Below are positions 34,254 to 43,135 of a stretch of 64,000 nt of DNA, in pieces (position 1 is the first letter of the stretch; every line of letters begins with the position of its first letter). The notes under the pieces were generated by a model. The model saw only the letters and a list, made by a program, of their open reading frames with translations. It was not told where the DNA came from and searched no databases. Both the position numbers and the translations under genes were made by a program. The stretch spans positions 6,312,001 to 6,376,000 of the forward strand of contig NZ_AP023439.1 in the NCBI RefSeq assembly GCF_014701095.1. Reading direction: 5' to 3'. This DNA is from Streptomyces tuirus (GTDB lineage: Bacteria; Actinomycetota; Actinomycetes; Streptomycetales; Streptomycetaceae).

Positions 34254-34979
34254 ATGAGCGTGACGAGCCGGTACCGCGAGGCGTGGGAGGCGTTCTGGCA
34301 GGAGGCGTCCGCAGATCCCGGGGCGGTGTTCTGGGACGCGGAAGCGGTCCTGACCGTGGGCCCGCATCTCGCCCTGTTCGAGCCGTACCTGGCCGATCCC
34401 GCCCTGCCGATGGTGGACCTCGGCTGCGGCAACGGCACCCAGACCCGCTATCTCGCCGACCGCTTCCCGCGGGTCCTGGGCGTGGACCTGTCCGCCGCGG
34501 CCCTCGACCACGCCCGGCGCTGCGACCCGGCGGGGCAGGCCACCTACCGGCAGCTGGACGCCGCCGAGAAGGAAGAGGTCCAGGCGCTGCACGCGGAGCT
34601 CGGCGACACGAACGTCTATGTGCGGGGCGTCCTGCACCAGTGCGAGCCGGACGACCGGCAGTCCCTGGTCGACGGGATCGCCACGCTGGTCGGGGACCGG
34701 GGCCGGGCCTGCCTGGTGGAGCTCTCGGGCGCCGCCAAGCAGGTACTGACGGGTCTGGCGGGCGGCCCGGACGGCCCGCCGTCCAAGCTCGCGCCGGTCC
34801 TCCGGCACGGCCTCACTCCCGGCGAGGTCTCGGACGAGGCCGTGCGCGAGTACCTTCGCTCGGCCGGTCTCACGGTCCTGGCGAGCGGCCGGCTGCCGCT
34901 CAGGACCACGGAGTACCGCCCGGACGGCACGCGCATCGAACTGCCCTCCACCTGGCTGGTGGCAGGGCGCAGGGCCTGA
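34254..34979 (+). CDS. SAM-dependent class I methyltransferase
   Basis: This is a 241-aa methyltransferase with the S-adenosylmethionine loop VDLGCGNGTQT (about 51-61) and the acidic ribose-binding VLGVDLS strand. It recalls small-molecule methyltransferases, but no substrate signature is visible. The ATG at 34254 follows GGGAG; the upstream frame start at 34176 has none. It appears monocistronic, between the phosphatase and the peptidase operon. Confidence 0.88.
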   Translation: MSVTSRYREAWEAFWQEASADPGAVFWDAEAVLTVGPHLALFEPYLADPALPMVDLGCGNGTQTRYLADRFPRVLGVDLSAAALDHARRCDPAGQATYRQLDAAEKEEVQALHAELGDTNVYVRGVLHQCEPDDRQSLVDGIATLVGDRGRACLVELSGAAKQVLTGLAGGPDGPPSKLAPVLRHGLTPGEVSDEAVREYLRSAGLTVLASGRLPLRTTEYRPDGTRIELPSTWLVAGRRA

Positions 34980-35138
34980 GGCGAGCGGCCGGGGCGCGGT
35001 CCGGTGAGCGACGGATGTGCTGGTGGCCGCGACCACCGCCTCCTGGCCGACCGCCTCTCGGCGCTCGTCGCGGACCTGCCGATCCGTTGGTGACCACCTC
35101 GTAGCCCGTTGCGCCCGCAGCGCGTAACGTGACGAACC
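34980..35138. other. Short intergenic region with possible gene remnant
   Basis: One frame (about 35014-35093) reads CAGGRDHRLLADRLSALVADLPIRW before a stop. This has protein-like composition but no start or ribosome binding site. It may be the tail of a lost gene or chance. The region otherwise holds only the promoter area of the peptidase operon (TAACGT at 35125-35130). Confidence 0.25.
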
Positions 35139-35171
35139 ATGAAGATCTCCGCCCAGGACGGCTCGTCATGA
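35139..35171 (+). CDS. Ten-codon upstream ORF coupled to the M55 peptidase gene
   Basis: ATG at 35139 opens MKISAQDGSS and stops at 35169-35171, overlapping the peptidase ATG as ATGA. TAACGT lies 8 nt before this ATG, so a leaderless mRNA could begin translation here and re-initiate at the peptidase start. It may be no more than chance. Confidence 0.3.
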   Translation: MKISAQDGSS

Positions 35172-36001
35172 GAATCCTCATCAGCGCCGACATGGAGGGC
35201 GCCACCGGCGTCACCTGGCCCGACGACGTGGTGCCGGGCGCCTCCCAGTGGGAGCGCTGCCGGTCGCTGTTCACCTCCGACGTCAACGCCGCCGTCCTCG
35301 GCTTCTACGACGGCGGCGCCGACGAGGTGATCATCAACGAGGCGCACTCCACCATGCGCAACCTGTTGCTGGAGCAGCTCGACGACCGCGCCCAGATGCT
35401 CACCGGCCGGCACAAGGCGCTGTCCATGGTCGAGGGCGTGCAGCACGGCGACATCGACGGCATCGCGTTCGTCGGATACCACGCGGGCGCCGGCATGGAG
35501 GGCGTCCTCGCGCACACCTACCTCGCCAACTCGATCACGGGCGTGTGGCTGAACGACGTACGGGCGAGCGAGGGACTGCTCAACGCCCATGTCGTCGCCG
35601 AGTACGGCGTGCCCGTCGTGCTGGTCACCGGCGACGACGTCGCCTGCGAGGACGCGCTCGGGTACGCGCCCGAGGCGCTGAAGGTCGCGGTGAAGGACCA
35701 TGTGTCGCGCTACGCGGCCGTGTGCCGCACGCCCGGTCGCACCGCGGCCGACATCCGGGCGGCGGCCAAGGAGGCCGCCGCCCTGGCGGTGCGTCACGAA
35801 CCCGTGCACGAAGGGCCGTTCACCGTGGCCGTCGAGTTCGACGCCGAGCACCTGGCGATGGCCGCCACCGTCGTCCCGGGTGTGGAACGGATCGGGGAGC
35901 GGAAGGTGGCGTACACGAGCGGGACCATGTACGAGGGCATCCGCGCCTTCAAGGCGGTCACCACGATCGTCTCGGCCGCGGTGGAGGAGCAGTATGGCTG
36001 A
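35168..36001 (+). CDS. M55-family D-aminopeptidase (DppA-like)
   Basis: This is a 277-aa zinc peptidase that removes D-amino acids such as D-Ala from peptides. The metal ligands of Bacillus DppA can be matched almost number for number: D8 and E10 (ISADMEGATG), H60 (NEAHSTMRN), H105 (VGYHAG) and E135. Length fits the family. The ATG at 35168 is chosen because it opens MRILISADMEG; the coupled upstream ORF ends here. It is first in a four-peptidase operon, overlapping the M20 gene by 8 nt. Substrates are probably D-Ala-containing murein peptides. Confidence 0.92.
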   Translation: MRILISADMEGATGVTWPDDVVPGASQWERCRSLFTSDVNAAVLGFYDGGADEVIINEAHSTMRNLLLEQLDDRAQMLTGRHKALSMVEGVQHGDIDGIAFVGYHAGAGMEGVLAHTYLANSITGVWLNDVRASEGLLNAHVVAEYGVPVVLVTGDDVACEDALGYAPEALKVAVKDHVSRYAAVCRTPGRTAADIRAAAKEAAALAVRHEPVHEGPFTVAVEFDAEHLAMAATVVPGVERIGERKVAYTSGTMYEGIRAFKAVTTIVSAAVEEQYG

Positions 36002-37307
36002 GCAGGTGGACGACCAGGCGCTGGACGAGGTCGTGACGTACACGTCCGACCTCATCCGGATCGACACCACCAACCGCGGCGGGGGCGACTGCCGGGAGCG
36101 GCCCGCCGCCGAGTACGCCGCCGCCCGGCTCGCCGACGCCGGGATCGAACCGACCCTGCTGGAGCGCACCGAGGGGCGGACCAACGTCGTCGCCCGCATC
36201 GAGGGCACCGACCCCTCGGCCGGCGCCCTGCTGCTCCACGGGCACCTGGACGTCGTGCCCGCGGCCGCCGCCGACTGGAGCGTGCACCCGTTCTCCGGGG
36301 AGATCCGTGACGGGGTCGTCTGGGGGCGCGGCGCCGTCGACATGAAGAACATGGACGCGATGATCCTGGCGGTCGTGCGCGGCTGGGCACGGCAGGGTGT
36401 CCGCCCCCGCCGGGACGTCGTCATCGCGTTCACCGCCGACGAGGAGGCCAGCGCCGAGGACGGCTCCGGGTTCCTCGCCGACCGGCACCCCGGCCTGTTC
36501 GAGGGCTGCACCGAAGGCATCAGCGAGTCGGGCGCCTTCACCTTCCACGACGGCAGCGGGCGGCAGATCTACCCGATCGCGGCCGGGGAACGCGGCACCG
36601 CCTGGCTGAAGCTCACCGCCCGCGGGCGCGCCGGGCACGGCTCCAAGGTCAACCGCGACAACGCCGTGACCCGCCTCGCGGGCGCGATCGCGCGGATCGG
36701 CGCGCACGAATGGCCGCTCAGACTGACCCCGACCGTGCGCGCCGCCCTCACCGAACTCGCCGCGCTCTACGGCATCGAGAGCGACCTCACCGACGTGGAC
36801 GCGCTGCTGGAGAAGCTCGGTCCCGCCGCGAAGCTCGTCGAGCCGACCCTGCGCAACAGCACCAACCCGACCATGCTGGACGCCGGTTACAAGGTCAACG
36901 TCATTCCCGGCGAGGCCGTCGCGCACGTGGACGGCCGGTACATGCCCGGCGGCGAGGAGGAGTTCCGCAGCACCCTCGACCGGCTCACCGGGCCGGACGT
37001 GGACTGGGAGTTCCACCACCGCGAGGTCGCCCTGGAGTCGCCGGTGGACTCGGCGGCCTTCGCGGGCATGCGGGCCGCCATCGAGGAGTTCGCGCCCGAG
37101 GGGCACGTGGTGCCGTTCTGCATGTCCGGCGGGACCGACGCCAAGCAGTTCTCCCGCCTCGGCATCACCGGCTACGGCTTCACCCCGCTGAAGCTGCCGG
37201 ACGGCTACGACTACGCGGCCATGTTCCACGGCGTCGACGAACGGGTACCGGTCGAGGCGCTGCACTTCGGTGTCCGCGTACTCGACCGGTTCCTGCGGAC
37301 GGCCTAG
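35994..37307 (+). CDS. M20-family metallopeptidase
   Basis: This is a 437-aa di-zinc peptidase or amidohydrolase of the ArgE/DapE/CPG2 clan. Metal ligands appear in LLLHGHLDVVP (His), GRGAVDMKN (bridging Asp) and TADEEAS (Glu pair), and the dimerisation domain occupies about 190-310. The C-terminal ligand is probably the His in MFHGVDE. It begins inside the last codons of the M55 gene (ATGGCTGA), so the two are translated together. It could split dipeptides released by the neighbouring enzymes. Specificity is not readable. Confidence 0.92.
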   Translation: MAEQVDDQALDEVVTYTSDLIRIDTTNRGGGDCRERPAAEYAAARLADAGIEPTLLERTEGRTNVVARIEGTDPSAGALLLHGHLDVVPAAAADWSVHPFSGEIRDGVVWGRGAVDMKNMDAMILAVVRGWARQGVRPRRDVVIAFTADEEASAEDGSGFLADRHPGLFEGCTEGISESGAFTFHDGSGRQIYPIAAGERGTAWLKLTARGRAGHGSKVNRDNAVTRLAGAIARIGAHEWPLRLTPTVRAALTELAALYGIESDLTDVDALLEKLGPAAKLVEPTLRNSTNPTMLDAGYKVNVIPGEAVAHVDGRYMPGGEEEFRSTLDRLTGPDVDWEFHHREVALESPVDSAAFAGMRAAIEEFAPEGHVVPFCMSGGTDAKQFSRLGITGYGFTPLKLPDGYDYAAMFHGVDERVPVEALHFGVRVLDRFLRTA

Positions 37308-37323
37308 GAGAGTGGGGGAGACG

Positions 37324-39276
37324 GTGCGGACGCTGGCCTACGGGGCGTGGCCCTCGCCCATCGACGCGGCCCTGACCGCCGCGCACGACGGGCACCCGGA
37401 GTACGTGGGGTTCGTCGGCGACGAGGTGTGGTGGACCGAGCCGCGCCCCGCCGAGGGAGGCCGGCGCACCCTGGTGCGACGGCACGCCGACGGCCGGGAG
37501 GAGCCGCTGCTGCCCGCGCCGTGGAACGTGCGCAGCCGGGTCATCGAGTACGGCGGGCACCCGTGGGCCGCCGTCGCGGGAGACACCGGACCGCTGGTGG
37601 TGTTCGTGAACTTCGCCGACCAGCGGCTGTACCGCTGCGCGCCGGGCGGCGAACCCCGGCCGCTCACCCCCGTGTCCTCCGTCGGTGCCGGCCTGCGCTG
37701 GGCCGAGCCGCTGCCACTGCCCGAGCGGGGCGAAGTGTGGTGCGTCCTGGAGGAGTTCACCGGCGACGGACCCACCGACGTACGCCGCGTCCTGGCCGCC
37801 GTCCCGCTGGACGGGTCCGCCGCCGAGGACCGGGACGCGGTACGGGAACTCACCGACGGTCGGCACCGGTTCGTGACCGGACCGAAGCTCTCGCCCGACG
37901 GGCGGCGGGCCGCCTGGCTCGCCTGGGACCATCCCCGCATGCCGTGGGACGGCACCGAACTGCTCCTCGCCGACCTCGCCCCCGACGGCACCCTGCGTGA
38001 CGCCCGGACCGTGGCCGGCGGGCCCGGCGAGGCCATCGCCCAGGCCGACTGGACCCACGACGGCCGCCTGCTGCACGCGAGCGACCGCACCGGCTGGTGG
38101 AACCTCTACCTCGACGGGAAACCGGTGTGCCCGCGCGAGGAGGAGTTCGGCGGGGCCCTGTGGAAGCTGGGATCGCGATGGTTCACGCCGCTGGAGAGCG
38201 GTCTGATCGCCGTCGTGCACGGCCGGGGCGCCACCGCCCTCGGCATCCTGGACCCCGAGACCGGCGAGGTCGTCGACGCGGCCGGACCCTGGACCGAGTT
38301 CGCCCCCACCCTCGCCGCCCACGGCGAACGGGTCGTCGCCGTCGGCGCCAGCCCGCGCAGCGCCTACGAGGTCGTCGAGCTGGACGCCCGTACCGGCCGG
38401 GCGCGGGTGGCCGGCGCCGAGCACGACGACGCCGTCGACCCCGCGTACTACCCCGAGCCGCAGATCCGCACCTTCACCGGCCCCGACGGGCGCGACATCC
38501 ACGCCCACATCTACCCGCCGCACCACCCCGGCTGTGTCGCGCCGGGCGACGAGCTGCCGCCCTACGTCGTCTGGGCGCACGGCGGGCCCACCGGCCGCGC
38601 GCCGCTCGTGCTCGACCTGGAGATCGCCTACTTCACCTCGCGCGGCATCGGAGTCGCCGAAGTGAACTACGGCGGCTCGACCGGGTACGGCCGCCCCTAC
38701 CGCGAGCGGCTGCGCGAGCAGTGGGGCGTGGTCGACGTCGAGGACTGCGCCGCCGTCGCGCTGGCCCTCGCCGACGAGGGCACCGCCGACCGCGGCCGGC
38801 TGGCCGTCCGGGGCGGCAGCGCGGGCGGCTGGACCGCCGCCGCCTCGCTCACCACCACCGACGTCTTCGCCTGCGGCACCATCAAGTACCCGATCCTGGA
38901 CCTGACCGGCTGGGGCACCGGGGAGACCCACGACTTCGAGTCGCGGTACCTGGAGGGTCTGATCGGGCCCCTCGAGGAGGTGCCCGCCCGGTACGCGGAG
39001 CGCTCGCCCGCCGCCCACGCCGACCGCCTCACCGTGCCGTTCCTGCTGCTCCAGGGCCTGGACGACGTGATCTGCCCGCCCGTGCAGTGCGAGCGGTTCC
39101 TGGCCCGGCTGGAGGGCCGCAAGGTGCCGCACGCGTACCTCGCCTTCGAGGGGGAGGGGCACGGGTTCCGCAGGGCGGAGACCATGGTGCGCGCCCTGGA
39201 GGCCGAACTCTCCCTCTACGCCCAGGTGTTCCGCCTGGACCCCCCCGCCGTCCCCACTCTGGAGCTCAGCAAGTGA
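37324..39276 (+). CDS. S9-family prolyl oligopeptidase-like hydrolase
   Basis: This is a 650-aa serine peptidase: an N-terminal seven-bladed propeller (about 20-370) and an alpha/beta-hydrolase domain. The nucleophile lies in RGGSAGGWTA (about S500), the aspartate in LQGLDDVICPP and the histidine in GEGHGFRR. No signal peptide, so it acts on oligopeptides in the cytoplasm. The GTG at 37324 follows GGGGGAG at 5 nt and is 16 nt after the M20 stop. Its stop overlaps the next gene's start as GTGA. Confidence 0.92.
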   Translation: MRTLAYGAWPSPIDAALTAAHDGHPEYVGFVGDEVWWTEPRPAEGGRRTLVRRHADGREEPLLPAPWNVRSRVIEYGGHPWAAVAGDTGPLVVFVNFADQRLYRCAPGGEPRPLTPVSSVGAGLRWAEPLPLPERGEVWCVLEEFTGDGPTDVRRVLAAVPLDGSAAEDRDAVRELTDGRHRFVTGPKLSPDGRRAAWLAWDHPRMPWDGTELLLADLAPDGTLRDARTVAGGPGEAIAQADWTHDGRLLHASDRTGWWNLYLDGKPVCPREEEFGGALWKLGSRWFTPLESGLIAVVHGRGATALGILDPETGEVVDAAGPWTEFAPTLAAHGERVVAVGASPRSAYEVVELDARTGRARVAGAEHDDAVDPAYYPEPQIRTFTGPDGRDIHAHIYPPHHPGCVAPGDELPPYVVWAHGGPTGRAPLVLDLEIAYFTSRGIGVAEVNYGGSTGYGRPYRERLREQWGVVDVEDCAAVALALADEGTADRGRLAVRGGSAGGWTAAASLTTTDVFACGTIKYPILDLTGWGTGETHDFESRYLEGLIGPLEEVPARYAERSPAAHADRLTVPFLLLQGLDDVICPPVQCERFLARLEGRKVPHAYLAFEGEGHGFRRAETMVRALEAELSLYAQVFRLDPPAVPTLELSK

Positions 39277-40205
39277 ACCAGCTCGTCCGACCGCCCCGGC
39301 TCGCCCCCGGCGACCGCGTCGCCGTCGTCGCGCCCAGCGGTCCGGTGCCCGAGGAGCGGCTCCAGGCCGGGCTGGACATCCTGCGCGGCTGGGACCTCGA
39401 CCCCGTGGTCACGCCCCATGTGCTCGGCAGGCACCGGCAGTTGGACTACCTGGCCGGCACGGACGCGCAGCGCGCCGCCGACCTCCAGAGCGCCTGGTGC
39501 GATCCCTCCGTCGCGGCCGTGCTGTGCGCCCGGGGCGGCTACGGGGCGCAGCGCATGGTCGACCTGCTCGACTGGGACGCCCTGCGGGTCGCCGGCCCGA
39601 AGGTCTTCGCCGGGTTCAGCGACGTCACCGTTCTGCACCAGGCCTTCGCCACCCGTCTGGGCCTGGTCACCCTGTACGGACCCGCGGCCGCCGGCGTCGA
39701 CTTCCTCAAGAGCGTCCGCGCCCAGGAGCACCTGCGTGCCACGCTCTTCGAACCGGAGTCCGTGCGGACCGTCACGGCCGTGCCCCCGGGCGGCACCGCA
39801 CTGGTCCCCGGCCGCGCCCGGGGCGTCACCCTGGGCGGCTGCCTCAGCCTGCTCGCGAGCGACCTCGGCACCCCGCACGCCCTCCCGGGGGCGCGGGGCG
39901 GGCTGTTGCTGATGGAGGACATCGGCGAGAGCCCGTACCGCGTCGACCGGTATCTCACCCAACTGCTGCGCACCGGCTGGCTCGACGGGGTCGCCGGGAT
40001 CGTCCTCGGGTCCTGGGCGGGGTGCGGCCCGTACGGGGAGCTGCGTACGGTGCTCGCCGACCGGCTCGGCGGCCTCGGCGTCCCGGTCGTGGAGGAGTTC
40101 GGGTTCGGACACGGGGAGGGCGCGCTGACCATGCCCCTCGGGATCGGCGCCGAACTGGACGCTGGCACGGGCACGTTGACGCTGGACGAACCGGCCCTGA
40201 GCTGA
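39273..40205 (+). CDS. S66-family LD-carboxypeptidase (LdcA-like)
   Basis: This is a 310-aa cytoplasmic serine peptidase that normally removes the terminal D-Ala from murein tetrapeptides during cell-wall recycling; relatives such as MccF cleave microcin C-type acyl adenylates. The family opening GDRVAVVAPSGPV, the RGGYGAQR and GFSDVT motifs (nucleophile and oxyanion region) and the C-terminal FGFGHGEG with the catalytic His are present. The GTG at 39273 overlaps the S9 stop. It is the last gene of the operon; its murein specificity supports a peptidoglycan-peptide role for the set. Confidence 0.92.
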   Translation: MNQLVRPPRLAPGDRVAVVAPSGPVPEERLQAGLDILRGWDLDPVVTPHVLGRHRQLDYLAGTDAQRAADLQSAWCDPSVAAVLCARGGYGAQRMVDLLDWDALRVAGPKVFAGFSDVTVLHQAFATRLGLVTLYGPAAAGVDFLKSVRAQEHLRATLFEPESVRTVTAVPPGGTALVPGRARGVTLGGCLSLLASDLGTPHALPGARGGLLLMEDIGESPYRVDRYLTQLLRTGWLDGVAGIVLGSWAGCGPYGELRTVLADRLGGLGVPVVEEFGFGHGEGALTMPLGIGAELDAGTGTLTLDEPALS

Positions 40206-40226
40206 GCGGGCCCGCTGCTGAAATCC

Positions 40227-40284
40227 TGTCAAGAAACCCTCGTTTCGGTGATTGACGGCTCCTGACACGTGTCACACCATGACA
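40227..40284 (+). promoter_or_regulatory. Palindromic TGACA/TGTCA array before the S15 peptidase
   Basis: Half-sites TGTCA (40227-40231), TGACA (40263-40267), TGTCA (40270-40274) and TGACA (40280-40284) cluster here. The central pair forms the perfect palindrome TGACACGTGTCA (40263-40274). TTGACG at 40252-40257 with a 17-nt spacer places the palindrome against a weak -10 (CACCAT), suggesting a repressed promoter for the S15-type gene. Confidence 0.45.
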
Positions 40285-40338
40285 ACCGGCCGGTACCTAC
40301 TGGTCGGTATCCGGGTTGCCCTCACCGTGGAGGTCCGT

Positions 40339-42120
40339 GTGTCCCGACGCGTGCCCAGAACCCGCGCACTCCTCGCTCTTGCTCTGGGCGCCGCCCTGGC
40401 CGTGCCCCTCACCCTCACCCCGCCCGCGACCGCCGCCGACGCCTACACCGTCACGCCGCTGAAGTTCACCGTGCGGGCGGGCGGCCGCACCTGCACCGTC
40501 GACGCCGACCTGTACCGTCCCGCCGGCGTGGACCGCGACCACCCGGCGCCCGCCGTGCTCGGCACGAACGGCTTCGGCGGCAGCAAATCGGACGGCTCGA
40601 CCGACACCATCGGCAAGGCCTTCGCCCAGCGCGGCTACGTCTCCCTCGTCTACTCCGGGCTCGGCTTCGGCCGCAGCGGCTGCCTCGTCTCCCTCGACGA
40701 CCCGGACATCGACGGCGTCGCCGCCTCGCAGTTGGTCGACTTCCTGGGAGGCACCCGCGCCGCCGACGACGGAACCACCGCCGGCTTCGTCACCCGCGAC
40801 GCACCGGGCGACCCGCGCGTCGGCATGATCGGCGGCTCCTACGGCGGCGCCGTCCAGCTCGCCACCGCCGCCGTCGACCACCGCCTCGACGCGCTCGTCC
40901 CGATGATCACCTGGAACGACCTGGCCTACTCGCTCGACCCCAACAACGCCGTCGGCAGCCGAGGTGTCCCCGGCGTCTTCAAATGGCAGTGGACGAACGG
41001 CTTCTACCTCATCGGCGAGGGCCAGCCGCTGCTGGAGCCCAGTCTCGACCCGTCCCGCATCAACTCCCTGGCCTGCCTGCACTTCGTCACCGAGGCCTGC
41101 CGGACCGTCCACACCCTCAACTCCGGGAGCTACCCGGCCGGCCGGACCGCCGAGCTGCTGGCCTACGCGCACCGCGTCTCCCCGGTGTCGTACCTCCACC
41201 GCGTCCGCACGCCCACCCTGCTGGTCCAGGGGCAGGCCGACACCCTGTTCAACCTCAACGAGGCCACGGCGACGTACCGGACGCTCAAGGCCCAGGGCAC
41301 ACCCGTCAAGATGATCTGGCAGTCCTGGGGCCACAGCGGCGGCCTCACCGGCCCGGCCACCGGTGAACTCGACCTGGCCCAGGGCAATCTGGAGACCAGC
41401 TACGTCGGCCGGCGCGTCCTCGCCTGGTTCGACCGCCATCTGCGGGGGCGCACCCACGTCGACACCGGACCGGCCTTCGCCTACCACCGCGACTGGATCA
41501 CCGACCCCGACCGCACCTACGCCACCGCGAACCGCCTCCCCGCCATCGGCCGCACCCTGTACCTCTCCGGTGACGGGAAACTCGTCGACCACCGCGACGA
41601 GGTGACCCGCGGCAGCCGCCGCTACACCAACTGGCTGACTCCCACGAGCCATTCGGAGAGCTCACTCTCCGGCCTCATCGGCCTGCCGGACACACCGCCG
41701 CGCGACACCAAGGGCACCTACCTCGCCTGGACCAGCGCGCCCCTCGAGCGCCCCCTCGACGTCGTCGGCGCCCCCCGGGCCACGCTCAAGGTCGTCTCCC
41801 CGAAGGCCGAGCACACCCAGAACTCCACCGACGCCGCCGACAAGCTCGTCCTGTTCGCCAAGCTGTACGACGTCGCCCCCGACGGCACCCGCACCCTGGT
41901 GCGCCGCCTGGTCGCGCCGGTGCGTGTCCCGGACGTCACCAAGAGCTTCACCGTCACCCTGCCCGGCATCGTGCACCGGTACGAGACCGGCCACCGGCTG
42001 CGGTTCGTGATCGCCGCGAGTGACGACGCGTACTTCGGCAACCGGGGGATCAAGCCGGTGACCGTGGTCAGCGGGCCGCGCGACACCGGAGTGCTGCGGC
42101 TGCCGGTCGCCGGCTCCTGA
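40339..42120 (+). CDS. Secreted S15/CocE-type peptidase or esterase
   Basis: This is a 593-aa exported alpha/beta-hydrolase of the X-Pro dipeptidyl-peptidase/CocE class. A Sec signal peptide covers the first 35 residues (RRVPRTRALLALALG to TAADA). The nucleophile lies in GGSYGGA, the Asp in GQADTLFN and the His in WGHSGG. The C-terminal jelly-roll (from about 400) is the NonD domain typical of the family. It would cleave X-Pro dipeptides or esters outside the cell. The GTG at 40339 follows GGAGG at 5 nt; the open frame extends further upstream without support. It is separated from the peptidase operon by its own promoter region. Confidence 0.9.
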   Translation: MSRRVPRTRALLALALGAALAVPLTLTPPATAADAYTVTPLKFTVRAGGRTCTVDADLYRPAGVDRDHPAPAVLGTNGFGGSKSDGSTDTIGKAFAQRGYVSLVYSGLGFGRSGCLVSLDDPDIDGVAASQLVDFLGGTRAADDGTTAGFVTRDAPGDPRVGMIGGSYGGAVQLATAAVDHRLDALVPMITWNDLAYSLDPNNAVGSRGVPGVFKWQWTNGFYLIGEGQPLLEPSLDPSRINSLACLHFVTEACRTVHTLNSGSYPAGRTAELLAYAHRVSPVSYLHRVRTPTLLVQGQADTLFNLNEATATYRTLKAQGTPVKMIWQSWGHSGGLTGPATGELDLAQGNLETSYVGRRVLAWFDRHLRGRTHVDTGPAFAYHRDWITDPDRTYATANRLPAIGRTLYLSGDGKLVDHRDEVTRGSRRYTNWLTPTSHSESSLSGLIGLPDTPPRDTKGTYLAWTSAPLERPLDVVGAPRATLKVVSPKAEHTQNSTDAADKLVLFAKLYDVAPDGTRTLVRRLVAPVRVPDVTKSFTVTLPGIVHRYETGHRLRFVIAASDDAYFGNRGIKPVTVVSGPRDTGVLRLPVAGS

Positions 42121-42163
42121 CGCCCGACTGGGGACACCGGGGTGGCACGGTTACTGTGGCGGG

Positions 42164-42724
42164 GTGCCGCACCACGCATCCCGCCACCTCGCCGAAGGCC
42201 CCCGGGTGGGGATACGCCACTTCACCTACGGGGACGGTGCCGAGTTCACCGCCCGCGCCCGGGAGAGCAAGGACCTGCACCAGCCCTGGCTCTTCCCGCC
42301 CACCACGGCGCAGGCCTACACCGCCTACGCGGGCCGGCTAATCGAGGACCCCTCCAAGGCCGGCTTCCTGGTCTGCGAGAAGAACGACGGGGCGATCGGC
42401 GGGTTCATCAACATCAACAACATCGTCGAGGGCGGCTTCCAGTCCGGCGCCCTGGGCTACGGGGCCTTCGCGCACGCCGCCGGGCGGGGGCTGATGCGCG
42501 AGGCTCTCGACCTCGTCGTGACGTACGCGTTCGGCCCGATGCGGCTGCACCGGCTGGAGATCAACGTCCAGCCGGGCAACGCCGCGTCGATCGCCCTGGC
42601 CCGCGCCTGCGGGTTCCGGCTGGAGGGCTTCTCGCCGAAAATGCTCTTCGTCGACGGGGCCTGGCGCGACCACGAACGCTGGGCCGTCACCACCGAGATG
42701 ATCACCCCGCCGGGGCGGCACTGA
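42164..42724 (+). CDS. RimJ/RimL-like GNAT acetyltransferase
   Basis: This is a 186-aa acetyltransferase. It shows the RimJ-type ending: ALGYGAFAHAAGRGLMREAL for acetyl-CoA binding, HRLEINVQPGNAASIALARACGF for the last helix and strand, then EGF. Such enzymes acetylate protein N-termini or antibiotics; the target is unknown. The start is the GTG at 42164. TTACTGT just upstream suggests a very short leader. Confidence 0.88.
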   Translation: MPHHASRHLAEGPRVGIRHFTYGDGAEFTARARESKDLHQPWLFPPTTAQAYTAYAGRLIEDPSKAGFLVCEKNDGAIGGFININNIVEGGFQSGALGYGAFAHAAGRGLMREALDLVVTYAFGPMRLHRLEINVQPGNAASIALARACGFRLEGFSPKMLFVDGAWRDHERWAVTTEMITPPGRH

Positions 42725-42739
42725 GCCCGGCGACGACGC

Positions 42740-43087
42740 CTACGCCTGGCGGTCCACGTACTCGTAGACCGAGCCGTCCGGATGCAGGGCGATCAGGTTC
42801 CGGCCCGCCGGTGAGGCGATCGGGCCCGCCACGATGTGGGCCCCCAGTCCGGTCAGCACCTTGTGGGTCTCCTCGACATCCGTCACGGCGATCGTCGCGG
42901 CGACCTTGCGCAGCACCTCCAGTTCGGCCGGGGGACCGCTCATCAGCAGGAAGCAGCCGATGGCCGCCACCTGGACACCTCCCCGCTCGAAGCGCTGGGC
43001 TCTGCCGCCCGCCAGCCGCTCGTAGAAGGGGATCGCGGTCTCGAGGTCGTCGACGCAGACGCGCAGTGTGGCACCCAGAATCTCCAT
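42740..43087 (-). CDS. VOC/glyoxalase-fold protein
   Basis: This is a 115-aa vicinal-oxygen-chelate domain protein. It starts with VCVDDLETAIPFYERLAGG, the classical beta-alpha opening, and ends HPDGSVYEYVDRQ, where the last metal-binding Glu sits. The first His ligand is not evident, so it may be a binding protein rather than a lyase. ATG at 43087; there is no Shine-Dalgarno sequence, but TAGGCT lies 7 nt before it, so the mRNA may be leaderless. Convergent with the acetyltransferase. Confidence 0.82.
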   Translation of the reverse strand: MEILGATLRVCVDDLETAIPFYERLAGGRAQRFERGGVQVAAIGCFLLMSGPPAELEVLRKVAATIAVTDVEETHKVLTGLGAHIVAGPIASPAGRNLIALHPDGSVYEYVDRQA

Positions 43088-43100
43088 ATGGCTGAGCCTA

Positions 43101-43125
43101 GTTACGCGCGAGGGGGCGCGGGTAC
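43101..43125 (+). promoter_or_regulatory. Sigma-B-type promoter candidate
   Basis: GTTA (43101-43104), 15 nt, GGGTAC (43120-43125) resembles the Streptomyces stress sigma factor pattern GTTT, 14-16 nt, GGGTAC/T. It ends 10 nt before the ATG of the phage-holin-family protein. Confidence 0.4.
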
Positions 43126-43135
43126 CCGGCCGGGC

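Noticed and set aside
34990..35093. Protein-like frame ending LSALVADLPIRW as a gene
   Set aside because: There is no start codon with a ribosome binding site and no recognisable domain; kept only as a possible remnant.
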